64,000 nt of DNA from positions 1-64,000 of the forward strand of contig CAJXLK010000008.1 of the NCBI GenBank assembly GCA_913055635.1. The letters run 5' to 3'. This DNA is from an uncultured Bacteroidota bacterium (GTDB lineage Bacteria > Bacteroidota > Bacteroidia > Bacteroidales > UBA12077). The notes beneath the pieces were generated by a model. The model did not search any database. It saw only the letters and a list, made by a program, of their open reading frames with translations, and had not been told where the DNA came from. Positions 1 through 8,612 of this stretch are shown here, piece after piece (the stretch's first letter is position 1; the number at the start of each line of letters is the position of its first letter). The translations under genes and the position numbers were made by a program.

Positions 1-1
1 C

Positions 2-820
2 TATGTGGGGATTGGGTTGATCCCCCTCCTGCTTGCAATAGCCCTTCTGTTTTTATGGACCAGGACCCTGAGAAGGCATGTCGCAAAGCAAACCCGGCTT
101 CTGAAGGAACGGACACAAAGGCTGGAAGATCTCAATGCCACCAAAGACAAACTGTTCTCTGTCATTGCCCACGATCTCAAATCACCCTTTAATACAATCC
201 TGGGCCTGTCGGGACTTATGTTGAAAAACAAAAGCCATTATGACACCACCCAGTCAAAAAAACTGATCGGACACATTCACGATTCAGCCCAAAACACCCT
301 TACCTTAACTGAAAATTTGCTGAGCTGGGCCCAGTCTCAAACCGGGCAGATAAAATTTGAACCGAAGACCATAAGACTGAAGGAAGCTGTTGAGCAGGCA
401 GTTGGAGTGGCGGAAGGTTCAGCCAGGGTAAAATCAATTGCCCTCGATTACACTCAGTTGCCTGACATAGACGTTCATGCGGATAAAAACATGCTTCAAT
501 CCATCCTGTACAACCTTATCTCAAATGCCATCAAATTCACCCATACAACCGGGACAGTAGAGATAAGTGGGGAAACAAAGGGAGATCATGCCAGGGTTGT
601 TGTTTCCGATGACGGTGTGGGTATGGACGCAGCAACAAAAAGGAGACTTTTTCACACAGATTCCGTCACCTCCAAGGGAACGGCCAATGAGAAGGGCTCC
701 GGTCTGGGATTGTTGCTTTGTAAAGATTTTGTGGAGAAGCACGGCGGCAATATTTGGGTGGAAAGTGAGCCGGGAAATGGCAGCCACTTTCATTTTACAA
801 TCCCTTTGCGGAAGAGATAA
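2..820 (+). CDS. Sensor histidine kinase, C-terminal part (cut by left window edge)
   Basis: The reading frame is open at the left edge, so only the end of a membrane sensor kinase is visible. It begins with one hydrophobic transmembrane segment and a short charged coiled coil. A HisKA dimerisation helix follows, with its phospho-acceptor His in AHDLKSPFN (His codon at 170-172). The HATPase_c domain shows the N box NLISNAIKFT, the G1 box DDGVGMD and the G2 box GSGLGLLLCKDF. The protein ends right after the ATPase domain, so it is not a hybrid kinase. The N-terminal sensor lies outside the window, so the signal is unknown. No response regulator directly follows; the next one is about 950 bp away. 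Confidence 0.93.
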   Translation, partial: YVGIGLIPLLLAIALLFLWTRTLRRHVAKQTRLLKERTQRLEDLNATKDKLFSVIAHDLKSPFNTILGLSGLMLKNKSHYDTTQSKKLIGHIHDSAQNTLTLTENLLSWAQSQTGQIKFEPKTIRLKEAVEQAVGVAEGSARVKSIALDYTQLPDIDVHADKNMLQSILYNLISNAIKFTHTTGTVEISGETKGDHARVVVSDDGVGMDAATKRRLFHTDSVTSKGTANEKGSGLGLLLCKDFVEKHGGNIWVESEPGNGSHFHFTIPLRKR

Positions 821-1265
821 ATATTTTCAGTAAAATGCGAAATAATGCAAAAATTCGCTTCCATGCTTAGGGAAATAAAAAAATAGCCTTCCCCGCCTTT
901 AAAAGTAGCGGGGAGCAGTGAAATACCTGTCTTCGAGCAGGTAAAATCTGTTGATGAACCGCATGAATTGGCTTGCAACCTGTTGGAATGATTAATATAG
1001 AAATCCAAACAACCACAAGGGGATGCTTTTTAAAACACCTGTCTCAATATCATCTTTAACAATATAAGCATTGTGGTAACCCTGAATTTGGGTAACGGTC
1101 TTATTTTTTCCAAACTGGTGAAAACCGATTGCGAAAAATTGGTGGTTCAAAGTTACTGTTTACCAGTGTGATTTTCATGATCAAGGAAACATTCGATGAA
1201 ACCAGGAAAGGCATCTTAAAAGCAGGTATATATAAAGTGTAAGGCTTTCAAGAGGTCCTCCTTCA
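821..1265. other. Non-coding stretch with a partial copy of tRNA-fMet 3' flank
   Basis: No convincing gene is present. At 891-913 a hairpin (CCCCGC arm at 891-896, GCGGGG arm at 908-913) lies beside a minus-strand T-run at 875-883. Read on the minus strand it looks like a terminator. The 17 bases at 897-913 are identical to 1302-1318, which is the end of the initiator tRNA plus its downstream flank. The nearby ggaaataaaaaa at 871-882 also recurs at 1267-1278. This looks like a decayed copy of the tRNA tail and its terminator. The rest shows nothing recognisable. Confidence 0.5.
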
Positions 1266-1275
1266 TGGAAATAAA

Positions 1276-1305
1276 AAAGCCTGGCGCGAATCCGCGTCAG
1301 GCTTT
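1276..1305 (-). terminator. Rho-independent terminator of tRNA-fMet
   Basis: Thirteen-base arms (1276-1288 and 1293-1305) pair with one G-T wobble around a 4-base loop. On the minus strand a T-rich run (1278-1271) follows. It begins six bases after the tRNA 3' end, as expected for a single-gene tRNA transcript. Confidence 0.9.
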
Positions 1306-1310
1306 AAAAG

Positions 1311-1383
<73 letters not shown>

Positions 1384-1772
1384 ATATATTGTCAATTATT
1401 TTTTCGGTTCGTCTGTTAAAGCGATTGCAAATATAATATTATTGTATGAATACTCCAAATTTTTCTTAGATCATTTGCTAAAATTTTACGAGCGGGCTTG
1501 AATTTTTGGCTGAATGACAGTTTTTTCCATTTGCTTTTTCAAAGTGGAGCTGGTTTTCATACTGCTATAAAATTATACCCTCCTACCTGTTCTTTACATT
1601 TTCATAAATGCTTTTGGTCAAAAAAATTTGGAATTGCTAATCTTGTTGCTCCGAAAAAATACCCAGAATTATTATTATTGCACAAAGGTGAGATACGATT
1701 TGAGCATCTGTTTTCATTTATAAATCTGCCGAACCTGCTTTTCATTCATTATTTGAAAAGCTTGGTAATGAT
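1384..1772. other. AT-rich intergenic region upstream of the response regulator
   Basis: The region lies between the tRNA (leftward) and the response regulator (rightward), so it should hold promoters for both. I found no exact TAnnTTTG box placed for the regulator. One frame is open across part of it but starts at TTG, has an implausible composition and overlaps the next start; I do not regard it as a gene. Confidence 0.4.
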
Positions 1773-2612
1773 ATGACAGGAGACTACAAAATACTTATCA
1801 CCGACGATGATCCCAAAATTCCGTCAGCTATTGTCGAAAATTTTGAGCGTCAGGGTTATCATTATTGCTTTTATCAGTCGCTTGATGGAGAAACGGCCTT
1901 GCGTCTTGCCCGGGAAAAGCAGCCTGATTTGATCCTTATTGACTGGGAATTACCTGGTATATCCGGTTTGGAAGTCGTGCGGAGTTTGAAAAATGATAAG
2001 CAAACCCGCGATATACTTGTTATTATGATTACCGGTGTGATGACTTCCGTAGATCATTTACAGACAGCATTTGATGCTGGTGTGGTGGATTTCATCAGAA
2101 AACCCCTGGAGCCCGCCGAAGTCATTGCCCGGGTCCGATCTATGCTGATGCTGTCCAAAGCCTACAGCAAGAATCTTGAGCTTAAAAATCAGGAGCTGAT
2201 GAATACCACCATGCGCCTGACCAAGAATAATGAGTTTCATATTAAATTGGTGGAGAAACTTAAGGATCTGGATCAGCAGATTTCGGAAGAAAATGCTTCC
2301 GGTAAGCAAATCATTTCTTCGATGATCCATGAAATTAATCTTAATACAAAAGATGAGAGTTGGGAACAATTTGAACTCTATTTTAAGCAAACCCATCCCG
2401 ATTTCATCGACCACCTTTTGGATAAATATCCCGATCTAACCCCGGCCGAGATTAAACTGAGTACCTTTTTGAAATTGAACCTGAGAACGAAGGATATAGC
2501 GGCCATAACATTTCAGGAGCCACACAGCATAAGGATTGCCCGATCCCGTTTACGCAAAAAGATGGGCCTGACGCGCAACGATAACCTGGTTACCCATTTG
2601 ATGTCGCTTTAG
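1773..2612 (+). CDS. Response regulator with GerE/LuxR-like HTH output
   Basis: A two-component response regulator of 279 residues. The receiver domain covers about 1-125. It has the acidic cluster DDD at 11-13, the phospho-acceptor Asp57 in LILIDWELPG, the switch Thr87 and the conserved Lys110 (RKPLEP). A coiled linker runs from about 130 to 190. The C-terminus (about 220-279) carries LTPAEIKLSTFLKLNLRTKDIAAI and ARSRLRKKMGL separately in order, resembling the LuxR/GerE-type helix-turn-helix that Bacteroidota place after TPR or receiver modules. The kinase gene starts 84 bp downstream on the same strand and is probably its partner. The target genes are unknown. Confidence 0.92.
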   Translation: MTGDYKILITDDDPKIPSAIVENFERQGYHYCFYQSLDGETALRLAREKQPDLILIDWELPGISGLEVVRSLKNDKQTRDILVIMITGVMTSVDHLQTAFDAGVVDFIRKPLEPAEVIARVRSMLMLSKAYSKNLELKNQELMNTTMRLTKNNEFHIKLVEKLKDLDQQISEENASGKQIISSMIHEINLNTKDESWEQFELYFKQTHPDFIDHLLDKYPDLTPAEIKLSTFLKLNLRTKDIAAITFQEPHSIRIARSRLRKKMGLTRNDNLVTHLMSL

Positions 2613-2696
2613 TGCATTAGGAACCAGGGTATTTCTCTACAGGAACAAGGGGGAAATGCTTTGAATGGGTACACGCGAGTTCATAAAGTTTAAGAT

Positions 2697-5009
2697 ATGA
2701 AACGATACGGAATTATTTTTTTGATTTTATTGGGTATTGTTTGGGAAACGGGTGCGGTTAATTCTGACAGCCTGGTCTATGAGTTGGGTCAGACCAAACA
2801 GGATACGGTAAAGATAGATTTGCTAGACCGTTTGGGTCAGCATTTCATGTATACCGATCCGGATACGGCCCGTCATTTTGCCACCCGTGGGCTGGAATTG
2901 GCCAAAAAACAGGAGAAGACCACTGAGAAAGCCCATTTTCTCAAAATGTTGGGCGATATCAGTGACATCCAGGGGGATTACCAACAGGCGGAAGCCCATT
3001 ATCGCAAAGCCATTCCGTTGTTCAGGCAATCAGATCAATTACATTCTCTTGCCCATGCTTTTTTAGCCCGTGGTTTGACCCATATCCATCTTGGGGCTTA
3101 TCCCAAAGCCCTGGAGTACAATCAAAAGGCTTTAACCCTTGCGCGTGAGGCAGATTATGATGCACTGGTCCCTTCCTGCCATACCAACATTGGCATCATT
3201 CACCGCCATCAGCAAAACTTTCAACAAGCCCTTTCCTATTTTCAGCAGGCCCTGAAAGGCTTCAAAGCCAAAGGCGCCCAACGCAACGTGGCCAAAAGCT
3301 ATGGCAATATCGGAATAGTCTTTAAGAGTCAGGGGCAATATCGAAAGGCGTTGGAAAACCAGCGAAAAGTACGCGATATCTACCAAAAAATGGATTATAC
3401 CTATGGATTGGCCCAGGCTTATGGAAATATAGGCAGCGTTCTCAATGATATGAATAAATTTACCCATGCGATACAGGCATTTAAAAAAAGTAAGGCTTTA
3501 TTCGAGGAATTGGGTGTCCGGAATGGTGTAGCTCTGGCTCTGGGTAACCTGGCTTCGGTCCATATCGAGGTGGCCTCTGAGTTCAATAACCCCGGCCATG
3601 TGAGACATCGCTATCAAGAGGCCATTGAATATTCGCGTAAAGAACTTAGTCTGGCCAGGGAGATGTCTTCCCTGGAGCGCAAAGAACAGGCCTATAAGAA
3701 CCTTTATATGGCTCATGAAAGGTTGAACCATCATCAAAAGGCCCTGGATTATCATCAGGCCTTCAAAAAGGTTCAGGATAGCCTTTTTAATAAAGCAAAG
3801 AGCGAACAAATCAGCCGGTTGGAAACCCAACATCAGGTTCGCCAAAAGGAGCGCAAAAATGAACTTTTGAGCAGGGAAAATCAGTTGCAGAAAGCCCGTA
3901 TTAAAAATAACCAGCGTTTGATGGCCGCCATCGGAGTGGGGTTTGCCGGAGCTCTGGCTGTAACTTTTTTGCTGCTTAGAAGCCGCCAGCGTGAACGTCA
4001 ATATAATCGCCGGCTGGAGGAAAAAAATACACAGATTACGGACCAAAAAGAGGAATTGCAAAGTTTTAACGAAAAACTCGAGGAAGCTTCCCGCTTTAAA
4101 GAAGCCATGACCCGAATGATGGTCCATGATTTAAAAAATCCCCTGAATTATATCATTCACCATGCCGATGCTCAGGATGAGCGGTATCAAAATCTGGTGC
4201 GAAGATATAGCCGTTATATGCTGCATATCGTGATGAATGCGCTCGATGTATATCGGACCGGAAATGATCAAATTCAGCTCAATACAACCAACTTCAACAT
4301 TTATCAGATGGTTCGCGAGGCCATTAGCGAGGTAGAGGTCTTTAGCCGTGAAAAACAGTTGAGTTTATACAACAAAACCCACAACAATATTTGGATTCAG
4401 GCTGATTATCAGATCTTAAAGCGGGTCCTGGTCAATTTGATGGGCAATGCCATTAAATATACTCCTTCAGGCGGGAGTATCACCGTTGTAAGTCAGTGGG
4501 ATGAACGAAAACTTAAAATGAGCATCACTGATACCGGTATAGGCATGTCCAAAGAGGATCAGCAGCACCTATTTGATCAGCCTGGTTTTGCTAGTGATCC
4601 AAACAATTCATATTTTTCGACCGGGCTGGGATTATATTTTTGCAAGATGGCCCTTGAAGCGCATCAAACAAAGATTCACATTAATTCTATCAAAGAGGGG
4701 GGTACCACCATCTGGTTTATTTTACCTGGAGTTCAATCTGGTGAAGTGAAAAGGGATGGTGAGCGATCTGAAACTTCTTCTCCTGTTATGGACTTTAAGT
4801 TTACCCAGGAAGAGTGGCAAAAGCTTAAGGCTTTTAGCGACAAGCTGAAAGCCTATGAAGTCTATGAAGTCACTAGCATAAGAAGACTCCTTCAGGCATT
4901 GGATGATGAAGGAAGTGAATCGATTACAGCCTGGAAAGAAGCCCTCCTTCAAACGGTTAAGGCTAGTAATGACCCGCATTACCGTCAGCTGCTTACCCTT
5001 TTTGATTGA
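2697..5009 (+). CDS. TPR-containing sensor histidine kinase
   Basis: A membrane histidine kinase of 770 residues. A signal peptide (about 1-21) leads to a periplasmic array of tetratricopeptide repeats (about 40-370) and a coiled coil. One transmembrane helix follows at about 405-427, then a second coiled coil. The H box is MMVHDLKNPLNYI with the phospho-acceptor His477. The HATPase_c domain has NLMGNAIKYTPSGG, DTGIGMS and the GLGLYFCKM box. A helical tail of about 85 residues follows the ATPase domain; similar tails occur in Bacteroidota hybrid kinases. It has no receiver domain, so it probably signals to the regulator encoded just upstream. Confidence 0.92.
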   Translation: MKRYGIIFLILLGIVWETGAVNSDSLVYELGQTKQDTVKIDLLDRLGQHFMYTDPDTARHFATRGLELAKKQEKTTEKAHFLKMLGDISDIQGDYQQAEAHYRKAIPLFRQSDQLHSLAHAFLARGLTHIHLGAYPKALEYNQKALTLAREADYDALVPSCHTNIGIIHRHQQNFQQALSYFQQALKGFKAKGAQRNVAKSYGNIGIVFKSQGQYRKALENQRKVRDIYQKMDYTYGLAQAYGNIGSVLNDMNKFTHAIQAFKKSKALFEELGVRNGVALALGNLASVHIEVASEFNNPGHVRHRYQEAIEYSRKELSLAREMSSLERKEQAYKNLYMAHERLNHHQKALDYHQAFKKVQDSLFNKAKSEQISRLETQHQVRQKERKNELLSRENQLQKARIKNNQRLMAAIGVGFAGALAVTFLLLRSRQRERQYNRRLEEKNTQITDQKEELQSFNEKLEEASRFKEAMTRMMVHDLKNPLNYIIHHADAQDERYQNLVRRYSRYMLHIVMNALDVYRTGNDQIQLNTTNFNIYQMVREAISEVEVFSREKQLSLYNKTHNNIWIQADYQILKRVLVNLMGNAIKYTPSGGSITVVSQWDERKLKMSITDTGIGMSKEDQQHLFDQPGFASDPNNSYFSTGLGLYFCKMALEAHQTKIHINSIKEGGTTIWFILPGVQSGEVKRDGERSETSSPVMDFKFTQEEWQKLKAFSDKLKAYEVYEVTSIRRLLQALDDEGSESITAWKEALLQTVKASNDPHYRQLLTLFD

Positions 5010-5332
5010 ATTGACGCAACTTCTTGAAAATTAGCTCGTTATTTTTATGGAAATGGCTGGAACGCTGCGTTTAGAATTGCCGGCAAATTCCCTTGAGATT
5101 AAATGAGCTTACTACCCGTTTGATTTTCGAATCCTATCCTTTTCCTTATAATCCTTGAATATTCCTCTATACAAGGAGGCTCTTTTTTGGAAGGTGTCCT
5201 TAAGCTGATCTGTCTGTGTATATAAATTGTATAAGGGAATGCGCCAAAGTGTATATATTTTGTTAACTCCTTGTCTTTTAATTTTATATAATATCGCCCC
5301 ATCTTTGTCTTAAATTATTAAATACCGTAGAA
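5010..5332. other. AT-rich intergenic region with first GTATAT-type repeat
   Basis: No supported gene. It contains the first of three near-identical 16-base motifs (gtatatattttgttaa at 5251-5266) that recur at 5566 and 5599. A minus-strand frame at 5099-5302 is open but resembles no protein I know and is probably chance. Confidence 0.4.
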
Positions 5333-5614
5333 ATGGTCGATATAGATGAATTATTGAATAAGCTTAAAGCCCAGCGGGAGGCATTGAAAGGTGCCATTGA
5401 TCATGCCCTGAATCAACAAAAGCAGGATGGCAAAGGTTCGCCATCTCAAAGCGATTCAGGCTCGAGTTTCCCTCGGGAACCCAGGGACGATGAAAACAAA
5501 GGAGATGGCAAAAACGCATAAATCATCATTTATATGCGGGCATTGCTGATAAATGTTTGCAGGCTGTATACATTTTGTTAATGGATGATTGCTTGAGTGT
5601 ATACATTTTACTAA
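5251..5614 (+). repeat. Three dispersed copies of a 16-bp GTATAC-type motif
   Basis: The copies are gtatatattttgttaa (5251-5266), gtatacattttgttaa (5566-5581) and gtatacattttactaa (5599-5614). The last two are 33 bp apart and 66-114 bp upstream of the preferred start of the exported protein at 5680. The first precedes the small ORF at 5333. Placement suggests a regulator or sigma-factor site; they do not fit the usual TAnnTTTG spacing. Function is inference. Confidence 0.5.
5333..5521 (+). CDS. Small hydrophilic protein, unknown function
   Basis: A 62-residue ORF with ATG start. The N-terminal half (MVDIDELLNKLKAQREALKG and onward to about 30) looks like an amphipathic helix. The second half is low-complexity, rich in Gly, Ser, Lys and Asp. 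There is no signal peptide, membrane segment or Cys. I do not recognise a family. Its reality rests on protein-like composition and its position between two copies of the same 16-bp upstream motif. It could also be chance. Confidence 0.45.
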   Translation: MVDIDELLNKLKAQREALKGAIDHALNQQKQDGKGSPSQSDSGSSFPREPRDDENKGDGKNA

Positions 5615-5679
5615 TGCCTTAAAATTGAATTCATAATATGGAATCTTCATTTTTGTACAAAACAAAAAACATAAAAATT

Positions 5680-7431
5680 ATGAGACGAGTGAAATTGTTA
5701 TTTCTGTTAATGGTTATGGTCGCAGCAAGTTCTGCTGTGGCGCAGGAGAAGCTGGATCATGAAAAAAGCAAGTATGTGGGCCCGGATGGTAAATTGTTTG
5801 TTAACCTGGAGCTTCCTGTTTACTTGTATATGTCAACCGAAAAAGGCGGGGGCGGAAACCATCAGCTGTTAGAGAGTAAAAAAACCAAGGATTATGCCAA
5901 TCCCATGTATTTTGATGAAGAGGGCTACAATACGATCCGCTCTCCCTGGTGCGCTGATACTGCCGGTAGAATGGCAAAGCCTAAAAAAGATGTGGTCTTT
6001 GAGGTTTATGCCGACGGAACTCCGCCCGAAACCCGCTCCAAATTTGATGTTGCCCCTGAATATCTGGCGAACCAGAAGGTTTATTACGGCAAAAACCTTC
6101 AGGTCGAGCTGAAGGCCTCTGATGAACTGGCCGATGTGAAAAAGGTTTACTATTCCGTCAACGGCAGTTCCTATGAAGCCTATAAACAGCGGTTGAAGTT
6201 TAGCAACGATCCCAACAATAAATACAACCTTAAGTATTATGCAGTGGATCATGTAGGAAATGTTGAAAAGGCAGGCCAGAGGACATTTTGGGTCGATGAA
6301 ACCCCTCCTGAGCCTACAGCCGATATAAAGGGACTGGTGGTTGGCGATAACAAGACCAATGAAAATGGGCAGCTGGTTCTCGATGCAACCGACAATCTCT
6401 CTGGTGTGGATCAGGTGCAGTATTACATTGATGATAATCCCTATCATCCATACAATAAGCCCCTTACAGTCGATCATCTGAGCAATGGCATGCATACCCT
6501 CCATTATGTTTGCTCAGACAATGTAGAAAATAAACGCTCTAAGCAGACCATGACCTTTGAGATTGACAAGCTTCCCCCGGAATTGGATATTGAAATTCAG
6601 GGAGATCAGTTCAAGGGCGATCATCATTATATTTCGCCCAGTACCCAAATTGCCATACAGGCAGATGATAAGCAAAGTAAGATCAAAGCCACCCGCTACA
6701 GCATCAACCATACAAAACTTGATCAGACTTATCAAAGTCCTTTCACCATTGGCTCCCGGCAGGGTTTGAAAAAAGTGCGGTATCATTCCGAGGATGTGCT
6801 CAAGAATGTTTCGGAAAATCAACTGAAAACCGTCTTTCTTGACAAGCAGGCCCCCACTACTGAGATCTCCTATGAGAGGCCCAAGCATACCATTGATCAA
6901 CTTTTCATCAATAAGGATACCAGGATCAAGCTTCACTCGAGCGATCAGGAATCGGGTGTGTCGAACATTGAATACAAGGTGGATGATGGAAGCTGGGCAA
7001 ACTATTCTTCCCGGGGCATTTCGGTGAAAGAGGCGGGTTCCCATCAGATCAGCTTCCGATCCTATGACAAAGTCAACAACAAGGAAAAGACCAAATCCAG
7101 CTCCTTTTTTGTAGACAACAAAGCCCCGAAAATATTTGCCAAATTCAGCATTGATGCCACCGGCTCCAAAAAAAAGGATGGTAAGTCATATGACGTTTAT
7201 CCGCCCCGAACCAGGTTGTTCTTTGGAGCTACCGATGCAAACTGTGGCACTGACCAAATCTTTTATTCGATCAATGAGGGTTCACTTGAACAGTATGCCA
7301 CCGGCCAGAACATCGATATTGCCGAACGCGATGGGCTGCAAAAAGGCGGATTTTACCGGGTTAAAGTCATAGCTAAAGACAAACTGGGCAATGCCCGGGA
7401 GAAAACCCTGAAATTCTTTATCCGACAATAA
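5680..7431 (+). CDS. Exported OmpL47-type/Ig-like repeat protein
   Basis: A secreted or outer-membrane-associated protein of about 583 residues. I prefer the ATG at 5680, since MRRVKLLFLLMVMVAASS begins a good signal peptide with probable cleavage in AVA|QE; an in-frame ATG lies at 5638. The body holds about five repeats of roughly 95-100 residues, each closing with a related strand: FWVDETPPEP, FEIDKLPPEL, VFLDKQAPTT, FFVDNKAPKI. Repeats contain YYSVNGSSYEAY- or YYIDDNPYHPY-like segments. This pattern matches OmpL47-type beta domains of Bacteroidota. The molecular role is unknown. Two 16-bp motif copies lie upstream and a terminator follows. Confidence 0.85.
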   Translation: MRRVKLLFLLMVMVAASSAVAQEKLDHEKSKYVGPDGKLFVNLELPVYLYMSTEKGGGGNHQLLESKKTKDYANPMYFDEEGYNTIRSPWCADTAGRMAKPKKDVVFEVYADGTPPETRSKFDVAPEYLANQKVYYGKNLQVELKASDELADVKKVYYSVNGSSYEAYKQRLKFSNDPNNKYNLKYYAVDHVGNVEKAGQRTFWVDETPPEPTADIKGLVVGDNKTNENGQLVLDATDNLSGVDQVQYYIDDNPYHPYNKPLTVDHLSNGMHTLHYVCSDNVENKRSKQTMTFEIDKLPPELDIEIQGDQFKGDHHYISPSTQIAIQADDKQSKIKATRYSINHTKLDQTYQSPFTIGSRQGLKKVRYHSEDVLKNVSENQLKTVFLDKQAPTTEISYERPKHTIDQLFINKDTRIKLHSSDQESGVSNIEYKVDDGSWANYSSRGISVKEAGSHQISFRSYDKVNNKEKTKSSSFFVDNKAPKIFAKFSIDATGSKKKDGKSYDVYPPRTRLFFGATDANCGTDQIFYSINEGSLEQYATGQNIDIAERDGLQKGGFYRVKVIAKDKLGNAREKTLKFFIRQ

Positions 7432-7457
7432 ATCCTTTTTCGTTAGCCGGGTCAGTC

Positions 7458-7499
7458 AAGAGGTTGTTGAACATGTTTCAGCAGCCTCTTTTTCTTTCC
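7458..7499 (+). terminator. Rho-independent terminator after the OmpL47-like gene
   Basis: AAGAGG (7458-7463) pairs with CCTCTT (7485-7490), with inner pairs around a short loop (GAAC near 7469 with TTTC near 7476). TTTCTTT follows directly. It lies 27 bp after the stop codon. Confidence 0.75.
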
Positions 7500-7699
7500 T
7501 TTTAGCCGGCATAGAGATTGGGCTCAGATCGAGACCAAAAAATCACCATCAAGCATCATCAGCTGGGGGTTGAGTGGGGGCCACCATCCGGAGCCCATCC
7601 CGACAGCCACAGCCTATGAAATGGTTTTAACTACCGATGAAGTGAAAGACAAATAATGGCTTTTTGTTTTTTTAGCCACCATAAATTGATGAAAACTAT

Positions 7700-7707
7700 T
7701 ATCTTTG
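7700..7707 (+). promoter_or_regulatory. -7 box TATCTTTG upstream of M23 peptidase
   Basis: Exact match to the Bacteroidota -7 consensus TAnnTTTG, 21 bp before the ATG at 7729. No TTTG at the usual -33 distance is visible, so the assignment rests on the -7 box and position. Confidence 0.55.
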
Positions 7708-7728
7708 CAAATTGGTAAAGGTGAAGTG

Positions 7729-8601
7729 ATGGCAGAAGATTCCAACAACAATAAGAAGCCCCTGCTGCGGAGGCTTAAGGACAAATACCGACTGATCATA
7801 TACAACGACGACACTTTCGAGGAGATCTGGTATATGCGCCTGAGCCGCCTCAACGTGCTGGCTGTATTCGGCACGGGCGCCATCCTGCTGATTGCCCTGG
7901 TCAGCCTTTTGATCGCTTATACCCCCATCCGCGAATTCATCCCCGGTTACCCCGAAGGCGATATGCGCCGTCAACTGGCCGAAAATTACGCCAAGCTCGA
8001 TTCGCTGGAAAAGGAACTGCAACTGCGCGGACAGTACATCGATAACATCGCCACGATCATGGCCGGAGGTGTGCCCAAAGAAAAAACCTATTCCAAAGAT
8101 ACCACCGTCGAAGAGCAAAAGGTACAGTTCGAAAAATCCAAATCCGATTCCATCCTGCGCAAACAGATTGAAAAGGAAGAGAAATACACCCTTTCCCTGA
8201 ACTATAATGAACCATCCGGGCGCGATCTTTCGCAGATTCACTTCTTCAGCCCGGTTAACGGGATGGTGACCAATTCCTACAATGCCAAAGAAAACCATTT
8301 TGGCACCGACATCGTGGCCGGCGACAACAATGTGGTGGTTTCCACCCTGGAAGGGACAGTTACCATGGCCAACTGGACCCTTAAAACCGGGTGGGTCATT
8401 CAGATTCAACACGAAAACAACCTTCTTACCGTTTATAAGCACAATGCAGAATTGTTGAAAGAGGTGGGTGATCATGTCAAGGCCGGGGAGGCCGTTGCCA
8501 TCATTGGCAACAGCGGTGAACTCACCAGCGGGCCGCACCTGCATTTTGAACTCTGGCACAATGGCTCCCCCCTGGATCCGGAGAAATACATCGTTTTTTA
8601 G
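7729..8601 (+). CDS. M23-family (LytM-type) peptidase, membrane anchored
   Basis: Peptidoglycan-associated peptidase-like protein of 290 residues. I choose ATG 7729 (MAEDSNNNKKPLLRRLKDKY); an upstream in-frame TTG at 7705 falls on the -7 box. The layout is a cytoplasmic basic N-terminus, one transmembrane helix (about 45-67), a coiled coil (about 85-105) and a C-terminal lysostaphin-like domain. That domain has NHFGTDIVAG (zinc ligand His and Asp) and GPHLHFELWHNG (HxH). An N-terminal metal ligand and the HLHFE motif are present, so it may be active, although many homologues are scaffolds. dxr starts 11 bp downstream, so the two are probably co-transcribed. Confidence 0.9.
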   Translation: MAEDSNNNKKPLLRRLKDKYRLIIYNDDTFEEIWYMRLSRLNVLAVFGTGAILLIALVSLLIAYTPIREFIPGYPEGDMRRQLAENYAKLDSLEKELQLRGQYIDNIATIMAGGVPKEKTYSKDTTVEEQKVQFEKSKSDSILRKQIEKEEKYTLSLNYNEPSGRDLSQIHFFSPVNGMVTNSYNAKENHFGTDIVAGDNNVVVSTLEGTVTMANWTLKTGWVIQIQHENNLLTVYKHNAELLKEVGDHVKAGEAVAIIGNSGELTSGPHLHFELWHNGSPLDPEKYIVF

Positions 8602-8612
8602 ACGTCAAGCCT

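Noticed and set aside
790-1008. Minus-strand open frame of 72 residues
   Set aside because: It overlaps the kinase end and the tRNA-tail copy, with no protein-like pattern.
1498-1776. Open frame of 92 residues before the response regulator
   Set aside because: It starts at TTG, has an unusual residue composition (many Phe, His, Leu without pattern), and overlaps the real start at 1773.
5099-5302. Minus-strand open frame of 67 residues
   Set aside because: Lies in AT-rich DNA containing the 16-bp motif; no recognisable family and no promoter in its direction.
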